From the NCBI GenBank assembly GCA_019638235.1, contig JAHBUE010000001.1, positions 186,001-250,000 on the forward strand: a stretch of 64,000 bases of DNA, given 5' to 3'. The DNA comes from Cyclobacteriaceae bacterium. Its GTDB lineage: Bacteria > Bacteroidota > Bacteroidia > Cytophagales > Cyclobacteriaceae. The notes beneath the pieces are model-generated. The model did no database searches. It had not been told where the DNA came from and worked only from the letters and a program-made list of their open reading frames with translations. Position 1 is the first letter of the stretch, and each line of letters opens with the position of its first letter. Shown piece after piece: positions 42,699 to 49,989 of this stretch. The position numbers were made by a program, and so were the translations under genes.

Positions 42699-42707
42699 TA
42701 AACACCA

Positions 42708-42746
42708 CTACATCACCACAACAACCCACTCACCCGCTTCATTCAA
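42708..42746 (-). pseudogene. Possible remnant of the EWVVVPK-type C-terminus
   Basis: On the minus strand these 13 codons read LNEAGEWVVVVM and stop, close to the WNEEEWVVVPK end of the proteins at 49224 and 55379. The stretch lies just after the stop of the ABC exporter. It is short, so chance similarity is possible; it would be a third trace of that gene family in the region. Confidence 0.3.
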
Positions 42747-42757
42747 CCCCAACCTGG

Positions 42758-44935
42758 CTAATAGGTCAATTCTTTAAAGGACTCACTATAAAAGTTCACT
42801 GATTCCATAAGCGTACCTGGTGTACCGCTCGCGACAATTTCTCCGCCCTCAAGAATATAAACCCTGTCAGCATTTCGTGCGGTTTGGATTCGATGCGTTA
42901 CTAAAATAATAGCCATGTCAGGCTTCGATTTCAGTAACAGTTGCAGCACAAAGGCTTCCGTATTTTTGTCCATAGCTGCGGTGGCCTCATCCAGCAGCAA
43001 TAGTTTTGGTTGCCTGAATAATGCTCTTGCGAGGGCAACCAATTGTTTCTGACCGCCCGAAATATTGATACCTTCTTCGCCCAGAATGGTCAGGTAGCTT
43101 TGCGGGAATGCCTCGAAATACTGGTCAAATCCTATCTGTTTGCAAAACTCAATCACTGCCTTATAATCTTCCGGTTTATCGCTTATGGTCAGGTTGTATA
43201 ACAAGTTGCCATTAAAAATTTTTACTTCCTGCGGAACAACACCAACCAGGTTTCGCCATGCTGGTATGGGAGTGCTGTCGAGATCAACTCCATTCACTTC
43301 AATTGATCCGCTCTCCGGCTGATAGAATCTCTGAACGATCTGCAAGAAAGAACTTTTCCCGCCCCCGCTTTCGCCCAATATGGCTATGATTTCACCTTTG
43401 CGGATGTCCAGGGAAATTCCCTTGAGAAGCTGTTTTCTTCCCGGAAAACGAAACGCAATATTCTTAACCAGCAACTCATCAATTGTTTCCGACTCTGCTT
43501 TTAACTCTTCCTGCATAAACTCCGGCTTTACAGAAGCAAATTCAAACATCCGGTCAAAGGCTATACGGGCTTCCTGCAACTGGATATTGGCAACAGCAAG
43601 CCTGATCATGGACGGTATAATGCTGCCCGCCATAGAGAGTAAGGCAACCATTTCACCTAATTGCAAAGTTTCTTTTAATACCATCCAGGAGGATAATCCA
43701 AAAACCAGCAGCATAAACACTACGCCCGTTATTTCATTGCACAGGCCAAACCGAAGATTCAGTTTCCCTAAATCGAAAATCCTGCTCTGAAAGAAACCAT
43801 ACACCTGCTTGTTTACCGATTCAAAGAAGGATTCGCGGTTCGCTGCCTTTATCGCGGCAATACCCTGGATGGTGTCCACATAATGACCTTCGGTAAGCGC
43901 ATAGCTGCTCATTACCTCTTTTTGCGACCGTATAATTCTGTCGTTAAAAAACCAGACCAATATGCCGTAAACCGGGAGGCACGTTAACACAACAAAGCCC
44001 AGCAAGGATGAATAAGCAAACACAAATACGAGGGCAACCAGTATGAGCAGAAAATCAATCAGGATACTGCCGGAGATCATGCTGATAGTAGCCTGTATCC
44101 TCCGCGTGTCGTTCATGCGGGCAATAAGCTCACCGGTTTTGCGCGAATCAAAAAAGGCTTTCGGGAGGCGCAACAGGCTGCCATAAAACTTTTGAATGAT
44201 GCGGTTGTTAAAATCCATGCCCTGCCGGACAAGAAAAAAACTGCGCAGGTAACCTAAGCCGCTACGGGCAAGCAGGAGTATGCCCACCAGCGCCAGGCTA
44301 AGGATCAGCTTCTTTGCATCGCCCGAAGGCAAAATATTATCAATAAGCTTTTGTGAAAAAATGGCCGTAGTTAAGCCGAGGGCAGAAATAACCAGGCCGA
44401 GAAACAAGGCCGCTATCAAAACATTTATATCGTCCTTCACCAAATCCACTATCCATTGCCTTTTGCGGTTGTTCTGCAACTCAGCCTTAACAAAGGATTG
44501 GTTGGGCACAAGCTTTAGCAGCGCTTTACTTTGCCATAAAGCATTTAGCTCATCTTTTGAATATGCTATTATTCCTTTTGCGGGGTCGCCAACAACAACC
44601 TGCCCGTGCTTGTCGAAACCATAGTAAACAAAGTAGTGTTGCAACCGGCCATCCATAACCACATGAAGGATGGCAGGCCCTTGCAACTCCTCCAGGTTAT
44701 CAACGGTTTCGGCTTCCAGCCCTTCTGCGTCAAAGCCCAATTGCTGTGCAGCTTGATATAAACCCAGAATAGTAGTGCCCTGTTGGGTTGTGCCGCTTAG
44801 TTCCCTGAGTTTCTCTAAGCTTGTTTCACCGCCATAGTATTTGATAATGGAAGCGAGGCAGGCTACCCCGCAATCGGATTGACCATGCTGGCGGACAAAT
44901 ATTCTATCAATACGCTTCAACTCTATGTTGAACAT
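42758..44935 (-). CDS. Peptidase-containing ABC exporter (C39 peptidase, GG-leader processing)
   Basis: A 725-aa protein with three domains. Residues about 10-140 are a C39 cysteine protease: QSDCGVACLASI holds the catalytic Cys, HYFVYYGF the His and VGDPAKG the Asp, so it should be active. Six membrane helices span about 165-440. The nucleotide-binding domain has Walker A GESGGGKSS, signature NISGGQKQLVALARAL and Walker B LLLDEATAAMD. Such exporters cut double-glycine leaders and secrete the mature peptide. The 64-aa peptide gene at 47375-47569 in the same direction has that leader. The start overlaps the lipoprotein gene stop by one base. Confidence 0.95.
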   Translation of the reverse strand: MFNIELKRIDRIFVRQHGQSDCGVACLASIIKYYGGETSLEKLRELSGTTQQGTTILGLYQAAQQLGFDAEGLEAETVDNLEELQGPAILHVVMDGRLQHYFVYYGFDKHGQVVVGDPAKGIIAYSKDELNALWQSKALLKLVPNQSFVKAELQNNRKRQWIVDLVKDDINVLIAALFLGLVISALGLTTAIFSQKLIDNILPSGDAKKLILSLALVGILLLARSGLGYLRSFFLVRQGMDFNNRIIQKFYGSLLRLPKAFFDSRKTGELIARMNDTRRIQATISMISGSILIDFLLILVALVFVFAYSSLLGFVVLTCLPVYGILVWFFNDRIIRSQKEVMSSYALTEGHYVDTIQGIAAIKAANRESFFESVNKQVYGFFQSRIFDLGKLNLRFGLCNEITGVVFMLLVFGLSSWMVLKETLQLGEMVALLSMAGSIIPSMIRLAVANIQLQEARIAFDRMFEFASVKPEFMQEELKAESETIDELLVKNIAFRFPGRKQLLKGISLDIRKGEIIAILGESGGGKSSFLQIVQRFYQPESGSIEVNGVDLDSTPIPAWRNLVGVVPQEVKIFNGNLLYNLTISDKPEDYKAVIEFCKQIGFDQYFEAFPQSYLTILGEEGINISGGQKQLVALARALFRQPKLLLLDEATAAMDKNTEAFVLQLLLKSKPDMAIILVTHRIQTARNADRVYILEGGEIVASGTPGTLMESVNFYSESFKELTY

Positions 44936-45423
44936 TAATTTTTTCTTGCCTTAAACCCTTTGGGGGCTTGTATCAAGCCTTCGTCATACAAGTTTAAATA
45001 AATGATAATCGTATCATTAAGAGTATGATGGTAAACCTTATACATTTCCAAAAGCCCAAAGTCAGATTTAAAGTATTTTTCATCTGCTGCGTTCACGGTT
45101 TTAAATGGGCAGCAAGGTGAAAATTTTTTATAGAAAACTTCTTCACCGTTAAGGCCTGTTAATGCATTCAGGTATTTTTCTATATTCTCTGCCCCTTCTT
45201 TACGTGTAGCCATACCCAACATAACAGGTTTAGAAGGCACACGGGCATACTCCATATCTTCAGAAACAACACTAATCAGCATCGTTGAATCATTAATCTG
45301 GGGAATCTCTGTGCGTGTGCTTAATTCTTTTGTATAAGAAATATACTTTCGATTGAATTTGGATTGGTACTTAGCGCAACCCGATAAAACCAGAAGGATG
45401 ACAACATTATAATAGAACCTCAT
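44935..45423 (-). CDS. Hypothetical lipoprotein of peptide cassette A
   Basis: A 162-aa protein with lipobox LSGC (Cys16) and no recognised domain; it has a FSPCCPFKTVNAADEKYF stretch with a CC pair and ends in basic PKGFKARKN. It overlaps the exporter start by one base and the upstream membrane gene by 17 bp, so it is made together with the exporter. It could be an immunity protein, an export accessory or a surface receptor; the sequence does not decide. Confidence 0.7.
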   Translation of the reverse strand: MRFYYNVVILLVLSGCAKYQSKFNRKYISYTKELSTRTEIPQINDSTMLISVVSEDMEYARVPSKPVMLGMATRKEGAENIEKYLNALTGLNGEEVFYKKFSPCCPFKTVNAADEKYFKSDFGLLEMYKVYHHTLNDTIIIYLNLYDEGLIQAPKGFKARKN

Positions 45424-46042
45424 AAGCTACCCGGATTAAACCTGCAATCAATAACGAAGCAGTCAGTATTATTGCATAATGGCCAGATGATTTTCTTCCC
45501 GTTTTAGAAATACGATTAGCTGTAACCCAAATAAAAATCAGAAGAGGGACATCAATGAATTCGAACACCGAGATTTCCCAATCCTCTAGTCTGTAATAAT
45601 CCATAAAGTTAAGTATGGATAAAAAGTGAAACTCCCGAATATCCCATAAGGTATAGTCCTCAGGGGCTAAAAAACCAAACCAAACAAACTTGGCGATTTC
45701 ACCAAGGAATAAAATAAAATATCCAGACAGGATAATGTAAAACACTTTCGTGAAAAGAAAGTCCTTTTCACTCATAAGAATTAAACTATAACTAACCAAA
45801 GTAATTATTGCTATTGAAAACATCATCCTGATTGGATAAATAAAGTAATTTGGCCAGTTGATAAATGAATTGATATTGTGCCATTGTTCTACATGCTTTT
45901 GATTATAATTACCAGACAAACCGGATTCTGCTACCGAATCTGTCATGATATAATCACCGTTGAGATAAACCAACAGACAACGAAAAGCCAGTAACGCAAA
46001 CAAGAGAAAGAAGATACTACCCCCAAGATTTTTATTTCTCAT
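45407..46042 (-). CDS. Hypothetical membrane protein of peptide cassette A
   Basis: A 211-aa protein with about five hydrophobic segments, the first at residues 8-23, and a polar loop after it (DYIMTDSVAESGLSGNYNQ). No known family. Position between a regulatory-domain protein and the exporter lipoprotein, with 17-bp overlap, suggests an immunity or export function for the peptide (inference). Its base composition is AT-rich compared with the housekeeping genes around rho. Confidence 0.68.
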   Translation of the reverse strand: MRNKNLGGSIFFLLFALLAFRCLLVYLNGDYIMTDSVAESGLSGNYNQKHVEQWHNINSFINWPNYFIYPIRMMFSIAIITLVSYSLILMSEKDFLFTKVFYIILSGYFILFLGEIAKFVWFGFLAPEDYTLWDIREFHFLSILNFMDYYRLEDWEISVFEFIDVPLLIFIWVTANRISKTGRKSSGHYAIILTASLLIAGLIRVAYEVLL

Positions 46043-46075
46043 TACTACGTATAGAGATTATGATATAAATAATGT

Positions 46076-47371
46076 TCAATGGTCTTTACCTGTTAATATG
46101 TTCTGATTCTCCCAAAAGACTTTATCATATTTTACTTTTGCATCTGCAATGTCTTCATCAATCGGATAAGATTCCTTTGGTTTCATTTTTTTGAAGCCCT
46201 CCGTTAAAATAGTTTTTACAATGAGTTGTTTGTATTGATATACCATACCGGTAGTCCCTTGTTTATGGTTGCGGGTTAAAAAGCTTGAGTTATTACCCAG
46301 TGATTTACTTGCCAGGTAATGCAAGAAATATTTGCCGTTTACTTCTCTATATTTGGCATGACATTCGTAAAGTGTGCTGTCTTTCAGTGGAGCATAAAGA
46401 TTCCAGTTGATTGGATCTCTCTTCTTCGTTTTTATCAACCTTGCACGATATTCTATTAATGCAAAATCCTTCTTTTGTATAAATAGATTACCCTCGCCAA
46501 CAGAAAGTGCTTCGCTGTTGTTGTTATAAAAACTTAAGCAATATACATCCTGATTATTTATTTTACTGATGCTGTCAAGATGAAAATTGTAACCCTCTAA
46601 AAAATTTGGTGAAGCAAGAAATGACGTTTCAGTATTTGACTGCTCCAACAGGCCGCTTCCTACTGTTTCGAACCAGTTAAATATTTTCTTTTTTCTAAGC
46701 GGGTCATCTTTAAGAGTCAAGTAAACTCCGTTTTTTTCAAAAAACCAGTTAGCTAACGCTTCTATCCAACTCAAATCAGGTCCTTCTCCCTTTGTTCTCA
46801 ATTGTTCTATTTTAAACAAAACTAAGCCGTCTTTTTCAATAGGGTGTTCATAACCCCTGTCCTGTATTCGCACCAAGGCCTCTGACGTTTTTACAAATTT
46901 TTTACTTTGTCTGACAGTTTCAGAGTAAAACGCCTGGGCTTCGTATATGTAGTGAGCGTAATTCTTGTCAACTGACCCTAGCATCTTCTCAATGATTTGT
47001 TTTGCCGAGTCTGTTTTGGCATAAACGATTACTTCGTTCAGAATATTTATATACGGTTGAAGCTCAATATTAATAACCGTGTCTTTTGGGGGAACTTCTA
47101 TTGAACGGGAAGTGTAACCCAAACAACTAATAACAAGTTTTGATGCTATTTTTAAAGCAGGGACATTTAATCTGAAATAGCCAGCAGTATCTGCCGCAAC
47201 TCCTATGGATGTGTCTTCGGTAAAGATAGCTGCATAACTCAAGCCATCAGAAGCATGAGTTACCCTGCCCCTGATGGTTACATACTGCCCTTGTGATTCA
47301 CAGATGCCAAACCAAAAGACAAAAAAAATCAGCAGTAGTTTATTCAATCTCTGCTTCAAGGGCATTGTCAT
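46076..47371 (-). CDS. Carboxypeptidase-regulatory-like domain protein of peptide cassette A
   Basis: A 431-aa protein: signal peptide to about residue 28, then a carboxypeptidase D regulatory-like beta-sandwich (YVTIRGRVTHASDGLSYAAIF ... VISCLGYTSRSIEV), then about 300 residues rich in aromatic and charged residues of unknown fold. The same architecture occurs in many Bacteroidetes envelope proteins. It begins 3 bp after the stop of the GG-leader peptide gene, so it belongs to that operon. ATG at 47365 is an alternative start two codons downstream. Confidence 0.78.
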   Translation of the reverse strand: MTMPLKQRLNKLLLIFFVFWFGICESQGQYVTIRGRVTHASDGLSYAAIFTEDTSIGVAADTAGYFRLNVPALKIASKLVISCLGYTSRSIEVPPKDTVINIELQPYINILNEVIVYAKTDSAKQIIEKMLGSVDKNYAHYIYEAQAFYSETVRQSKKFVKTSEALVRIQDRGYEHPIEKDGLVLFKIEQLRTKGEGPDLSWIEALANWFFEKNGVYLTLKDDPLRKKKIFNWFETVGSGLLEQSNTETSFLASPNFLEGYNFHLDSISKINNQDVYCLSFYNNNSEALSVGEGNLFIQKKDFALIEYRARLIKTKKRDPINWNLYAPLKDSTLYECHAKYREVNGKYFLHYLASKSLGNNSSFLTRNHKQGTTGMVYQYKQLIVKTILTEGFKKMKPKESYPIDEDIADAKVKYDKVFWENQNILTGKDH

Positions 47372-47374
47372 TAT

Positions 47375-47569
47375 TTATTCTTGAAGGATTATACACCCAT
47401 TATTATACAGATTTGTCAGTAATTGGCCTTGAGCTTGCCAATTAGAAGGGCCGTTTTCAAGTGCTTGCAGAACTGCAGTAAAGTCAGCAGCGGAACCATT
47501 GAACATGTAGGTTACATCACAAGCTCCACCCTCAATTTTCTGCATCTTGTCAAAACTTAATGTTTTCAT
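47375..47569 (-). CDS. Double-glycine leader peptide (bacteriocin or signal precursor)
   Basis: A 64-aa precursor. Residues 1-15 read MKTLSFDKMQKIEGG and fit the LSxxELxxIxGG leader of C39-processed peptides, with Leu4, Met9, Ile12 and the Gly-Gly pair in register. Cleavage after Gly15 would release a 49-residue acidic peptide beginning ACDVTYMFNG and ending NNGCIILQE, with two Cys that could form one disulfide. It is the first gene of a leftward operon ending in a C39 exporter. A TATGTTTA (one off the -7 consensus) lies at 47588-47595 on this strand. Antibacterial and signalling roles are both possible. Confidence 0.82.
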   Translation of the reverse strand: MKTLSFDKMQKIEGGACDVTYMFNGSAADFTAVLQALENGPSNWQAQGQLLTNLYNNGCIILQE

Positions 47570-47634
47570 AATTTTTTTGGTTTAAGTTAAACATAAAACA
47601 ACATTGCACATCAACTTTTAAAAAATCAACCCCA

Positions 47635-47675
47635 CCCCCATAAATGGGGGATTGTTTTACCCCCATTTATGGGGT
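47635..47675. promoter_or_regulatory. Paired 16-bp palindromes, cassette A operator candidate
   Basis: CCCCCATAAATGGGGG (47635-47650) and CCCCCATTTATGGGGT (47660-47675) are palindromes starting exactly 25 bp apart, between the divergent peptide operon and response-regulator gene. The last T of the second box is the first base of TATTTTG (47675-47681), a near -7 element of the regulator gene. Position suggests autoregulation of the regulator plus control of the peptide operon. Confidence 0.65.
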
Positions 47676-47695
47676 ATTTTGAACAACTTTTTTAC

Positions 47696-48334
47696 ATGGG
47701 TAAAGAAAAAAGCATATTGGTTGTGGATGATCACCGGATGGTGTGCGAGGCCATTGCCGCATTGGTGGAAACAACCGGCCTGTATAAAAAGGCCATACCG
47801 GCCTATACCGGTGAAGAGGCGCTTGACATTTTAAACCGCGAGCATATTGCCATAGCGCTGGTAGATGCCCGTATGCCCGGCCTCAGCGGCATTGACCTGG
47901 CAAAACTCATGGAAAAAGATTTTCCGCAGGTAAAAGTTATCGGCATGACCAGCTTTGACGACAACGAAACACTGGTTGAAATGCTCCAGCTTAACCTTGA
48001 CGGTGTGCTGCTGAAACGCAGCACCAGCGGCCGCGAGATCAGAACATGCCTTGACGAAGTAAGCCGGGGAAGGAAATATGTTACCGGGGAGATACAGCAA
48101 CGTATTCAAAAAAGCCAGTTCGGGCCTGCCCGGCAGCCGCGCACACATTTTGCCAAGCGCGAAATACAGGTCATCAGGCTGCTGTGCAAGGGGCGCTCCA
48201 GCAAACAAATTGCCGAAATCCTCGGCTTGAAGATTTCTACTATTGAAGATTACCGGAAAGCGATGCTCAAAAATACAAACACCAGCAGCACGGCCGGGCT
48301 GGTGGCATTTGCACTGCGCAACGGCCTACTGTGA
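47696..48334 (+). CDS. NarL/LuxR-family response regulator of cassette A
   Basis: A 212-aa protein from ATG 47696 (MGKEKSILVVDDHRM), chosen over an upstream frame that would read through the palindromes. Receiver domain about 1-120: acidic pair DD near residue 11, phosphorylation Asp in ALVDARMPG at about 57, Thr/Ser in GMTS and Lys in LLKRS. C-terminal LuxR-type HTH: FAKREIQVIRLLCKGRSSKQIAEILGLKISTIEDYRKAML, complete. It converges with a histidine kinase gene with a 9-bp 3' overlap and is divergent from the GG-peptide operon. Confidence 0.92.
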   Translation: MGKEKSILVVDDHRMVCEAIAALVETTGLYKKAIPAYTGEEALDILNREHIAIALVDARMPGLSGIDLAKLMEKDFPQVKVIGMTSFDDNETLVEMLQLNLDGVLLKRSTSGREIRTCLDEVSRGRKYVTGEIQQRIQKSQFGPARQPRTHFAKREIQVIRLLCKGRSSKQIAEILGLKISTIEDYRKAMLKNTNTSSTAGLVAFALRNGLL

Positions 48335-49138
48335 ATTTTCATACTCCAGTATAATAATCAGTCCCGGAAATTTGTTTCTTATGGTCAGGTCTGCACCAAT
48401 GGCTTCTGCCCGCTGTTGAATGGAGGCCATGCCGTGTCCTCTGCCCCGGCCCCGGCCTAATAGCGGCAATCCCTGCCCGTCATCCTTCACAATCACCATC
48501 AAACCATTCTGCCACGATACTGTAATTTCAAGAATCAGAGCCACCGAATGGTTTAATGAGTTTTGCGCAGCCTCCTGAATAATATAATATAACTCACGCT
48601 TTACATGAGGCGGTATAGGAAACTCATTTTCTTCAAACCGTACTGTAAACTCAGTTTTAAGGTGCAGCATACGGCTTAGTTTATTAAACAGGTTTTTGAC
48701 CAGTTCAGTAAACGTTTGAATCTCAAACTTGGGTTGAACCAAATCATCAATCAGGTACCGGATATCGCCCATAATTCTCTCCATGTCCCTGTGAAGCAGT
48801 TTCACTTCATCCTCGGCACGCTTAGGCAGTGGATAGTAAAGGAGTTGTTCAAGCCTAAAACGCACTACAACCATTCGTTGAACAATATCATCATGCAGGT
48901 CGGCTGCAATCCGCTTTCTTTCTGATTTTAACAGTTCTTCATTTTTCTTAAGCTGCTCTTGCAGCGAGGCTTCGTGAAGTTTATTCCTGTTTCTTTCATG
49001 TACTGTGGAGTTATTTGCTTTAGCAAGCGCATGATTCAATTCAGCATTGCTTTTTTGTAATGATTCAAACTGCCTAAAGAGATAGATAACCAATGCTGAT
49101 GCAGCAACGGTTATAACAATAATAAATAGATGGATCAT
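48326..49138 (-). CDS. HisKA_3-type sensor histidine kinase
   Basis: A 270-aa protein with one N-terminal membrane helix (residues about 3-20), a coiled-coil linker of about 60 residues and no extracytoplasmic sensor domain. The H-box is KRIAADLHDDIVQRM (phospho-His near residue 82), and the ATPase domain has an N-box EAAQNSLNH and G-box DDGQGLP ... GHGMASIQQRAEAIGA. These kinases pair with NarL/LuxR regulators, so the regulator at 47696 is the likely partner even though the two genes are convergent and overlap by 9 bp. The signal must be sensed by the membrane helix or an interacting protein. Confidence 0.9.
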   Translation of the reverse strand: MIHLFIIVITVAASALVIYLFRQFESLQKSNAELNHALAKANNSTVHERNRNKLHEASLQEQLKKNEELLKSERKRIAADLHDDIVQRMVVVRFRLEQLLYYPLPKRAEDEVKLLHRDMERIMGDIRYLIDDLVQPKFEIQTFTELVKNLFNKLSRMLHLKTEFTVRFEENEFPIPPHVKRELYYIIQEAAQNSLNHSVALILEITVSWQNGLMVIVKDDGQGLPLLGRGRGRGHGMASIQQRAEAIGADLTIRNKFPGLIIILEYENSQ

Positions 49139-49223
49139 ACTTGCTTACAAATGTTATGCAAGATAATTGAGATTCCGCAGCGTGTATAGAAATTCAAACA
49201 TTGCAGTACTAATCTCATTCTTC

Positions 49224-49667
49224 TCACTTCGGTACAACAACCCACTCTTCTTCATTCCATGCAAATGTTCGGGTAATCATATTACCTGATTTTACATGCG
49301 TTGCTTTTATCCTGAAAAAGCGTTTACCGCTATCTACATACCGGGTTACATCAAGGGGAACAATATTGCTTCTTCCATCGGGTATGGTAACGCCAAACAA
49401 AGTCTTGCCGGTTACGGCATCGGCAACAACAATTTTAACCTCACCGGGCATTTGAAAATCTGCCGGAAACCGGATGATTTTACGCTCAACTACACGTTCC
49501 GGCCGGGGCGGGTAAAACTCAACCCGTACTTCATCCAACACTATTCGTTCAACTTTTTCTTTACTCACACCTACAATTCTGTACCGGTAAGCACCAGTCT
49601 CCGAAAGACTATCCTTATAAACATACTTTTCTCCGCTTGGTGTTTGCGCGAAGGCGTGTGCGTAAGC
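49224..49667 (-). pseudogene. 5'-truncated copy of the secreted protein gene at 55379
   Basis: From about 49224 to 49630 the DNA is nearly identical to the 3' part of the gene at 55379-56473, coding the same C-terminal about 130 residues ending in EEWVVVPK. Upstream of EKYVYKDSL the sequence differs (AFAQTPSG) and the frame closes with a stop at 49668-49670, so signal peptide and N-terminal domain are gone. A GTG at 49566-49568 could start a 114-aa product, but no signal is present. It looks like a recombination remnant between the two cassettes. Confidence 0.75.
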
Positions 49668-49737
49668 TCACCAACAACAATTGAATAATTCGCCTCCATT
49701 TCTACTTTTTTTTAACCTGTTATCTTCTTCCATCTCG

Positions 49738-49762
49738 CACGTTGGTGAATAACACCAACGTG
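49738..49762. repeat. Hairpin next to the rho remnant
   Basis: CACGTTGGTG (49738-49747) pairs with CACCAACGTG (49753-49762) around an AATAA loop. It sits between the truncated secreted-protein gene and the rho fragment, at a recombination junction. The 49668-49793 stretch holds nothing else I can identify. Confidence 0.6.
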
Positions 49763-49793
49763 GGCGGCTGGCGTGCGAACTCAAACAACGGCT

Positions 49794-49928
49794 AAAGAGC
49801 TTCAGCGCGTATGGATACTCCGCAAGTTTATGAGTGACATGAACAGTAATGAAGCGATGGAATTCCTGCTTCAGAAAATGAAAGGAACACGCAACAATGA
49901 AGAGTTTTTGTTGTCGATGAACGGGTAA
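49794..49928 (+). pseudogene. Remnant of the 3' end of rho
   Basis: 45 codons including the stop match the end of the real rho gene (41114-41248) in the same orientation. By my count 16 of 135 bases differ, and all but the first codon difference are synonymous, so the encoded C-terminus (from [11 protein letters not shown] to EEFLLSMNG) is unchanged. There is no start codon or upstream rho sequence. It is a leftover of a second, once-functional rho of a related lineage, or an attachment-type repeat. Confidence 0.88.
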
Positions 49929-49989
49929 TATTGATTTGACTAATCTTCTGCCGTTTCTTCATTTTATTCCCAGTTTTTACTTTAATACC

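Noticed and set aside
47635..47675. CRISPR-like repeat
   Set aside because: Only two palindromic units with a 9-bp gap and no cas genes; an operator pair fits better.
41249..49793. Integrative element with integrase at rho
   Set aside because: The repeat of the rho 3' end fits, but no integrase, relaxase or transposase gene is present, so a complete element is not called.
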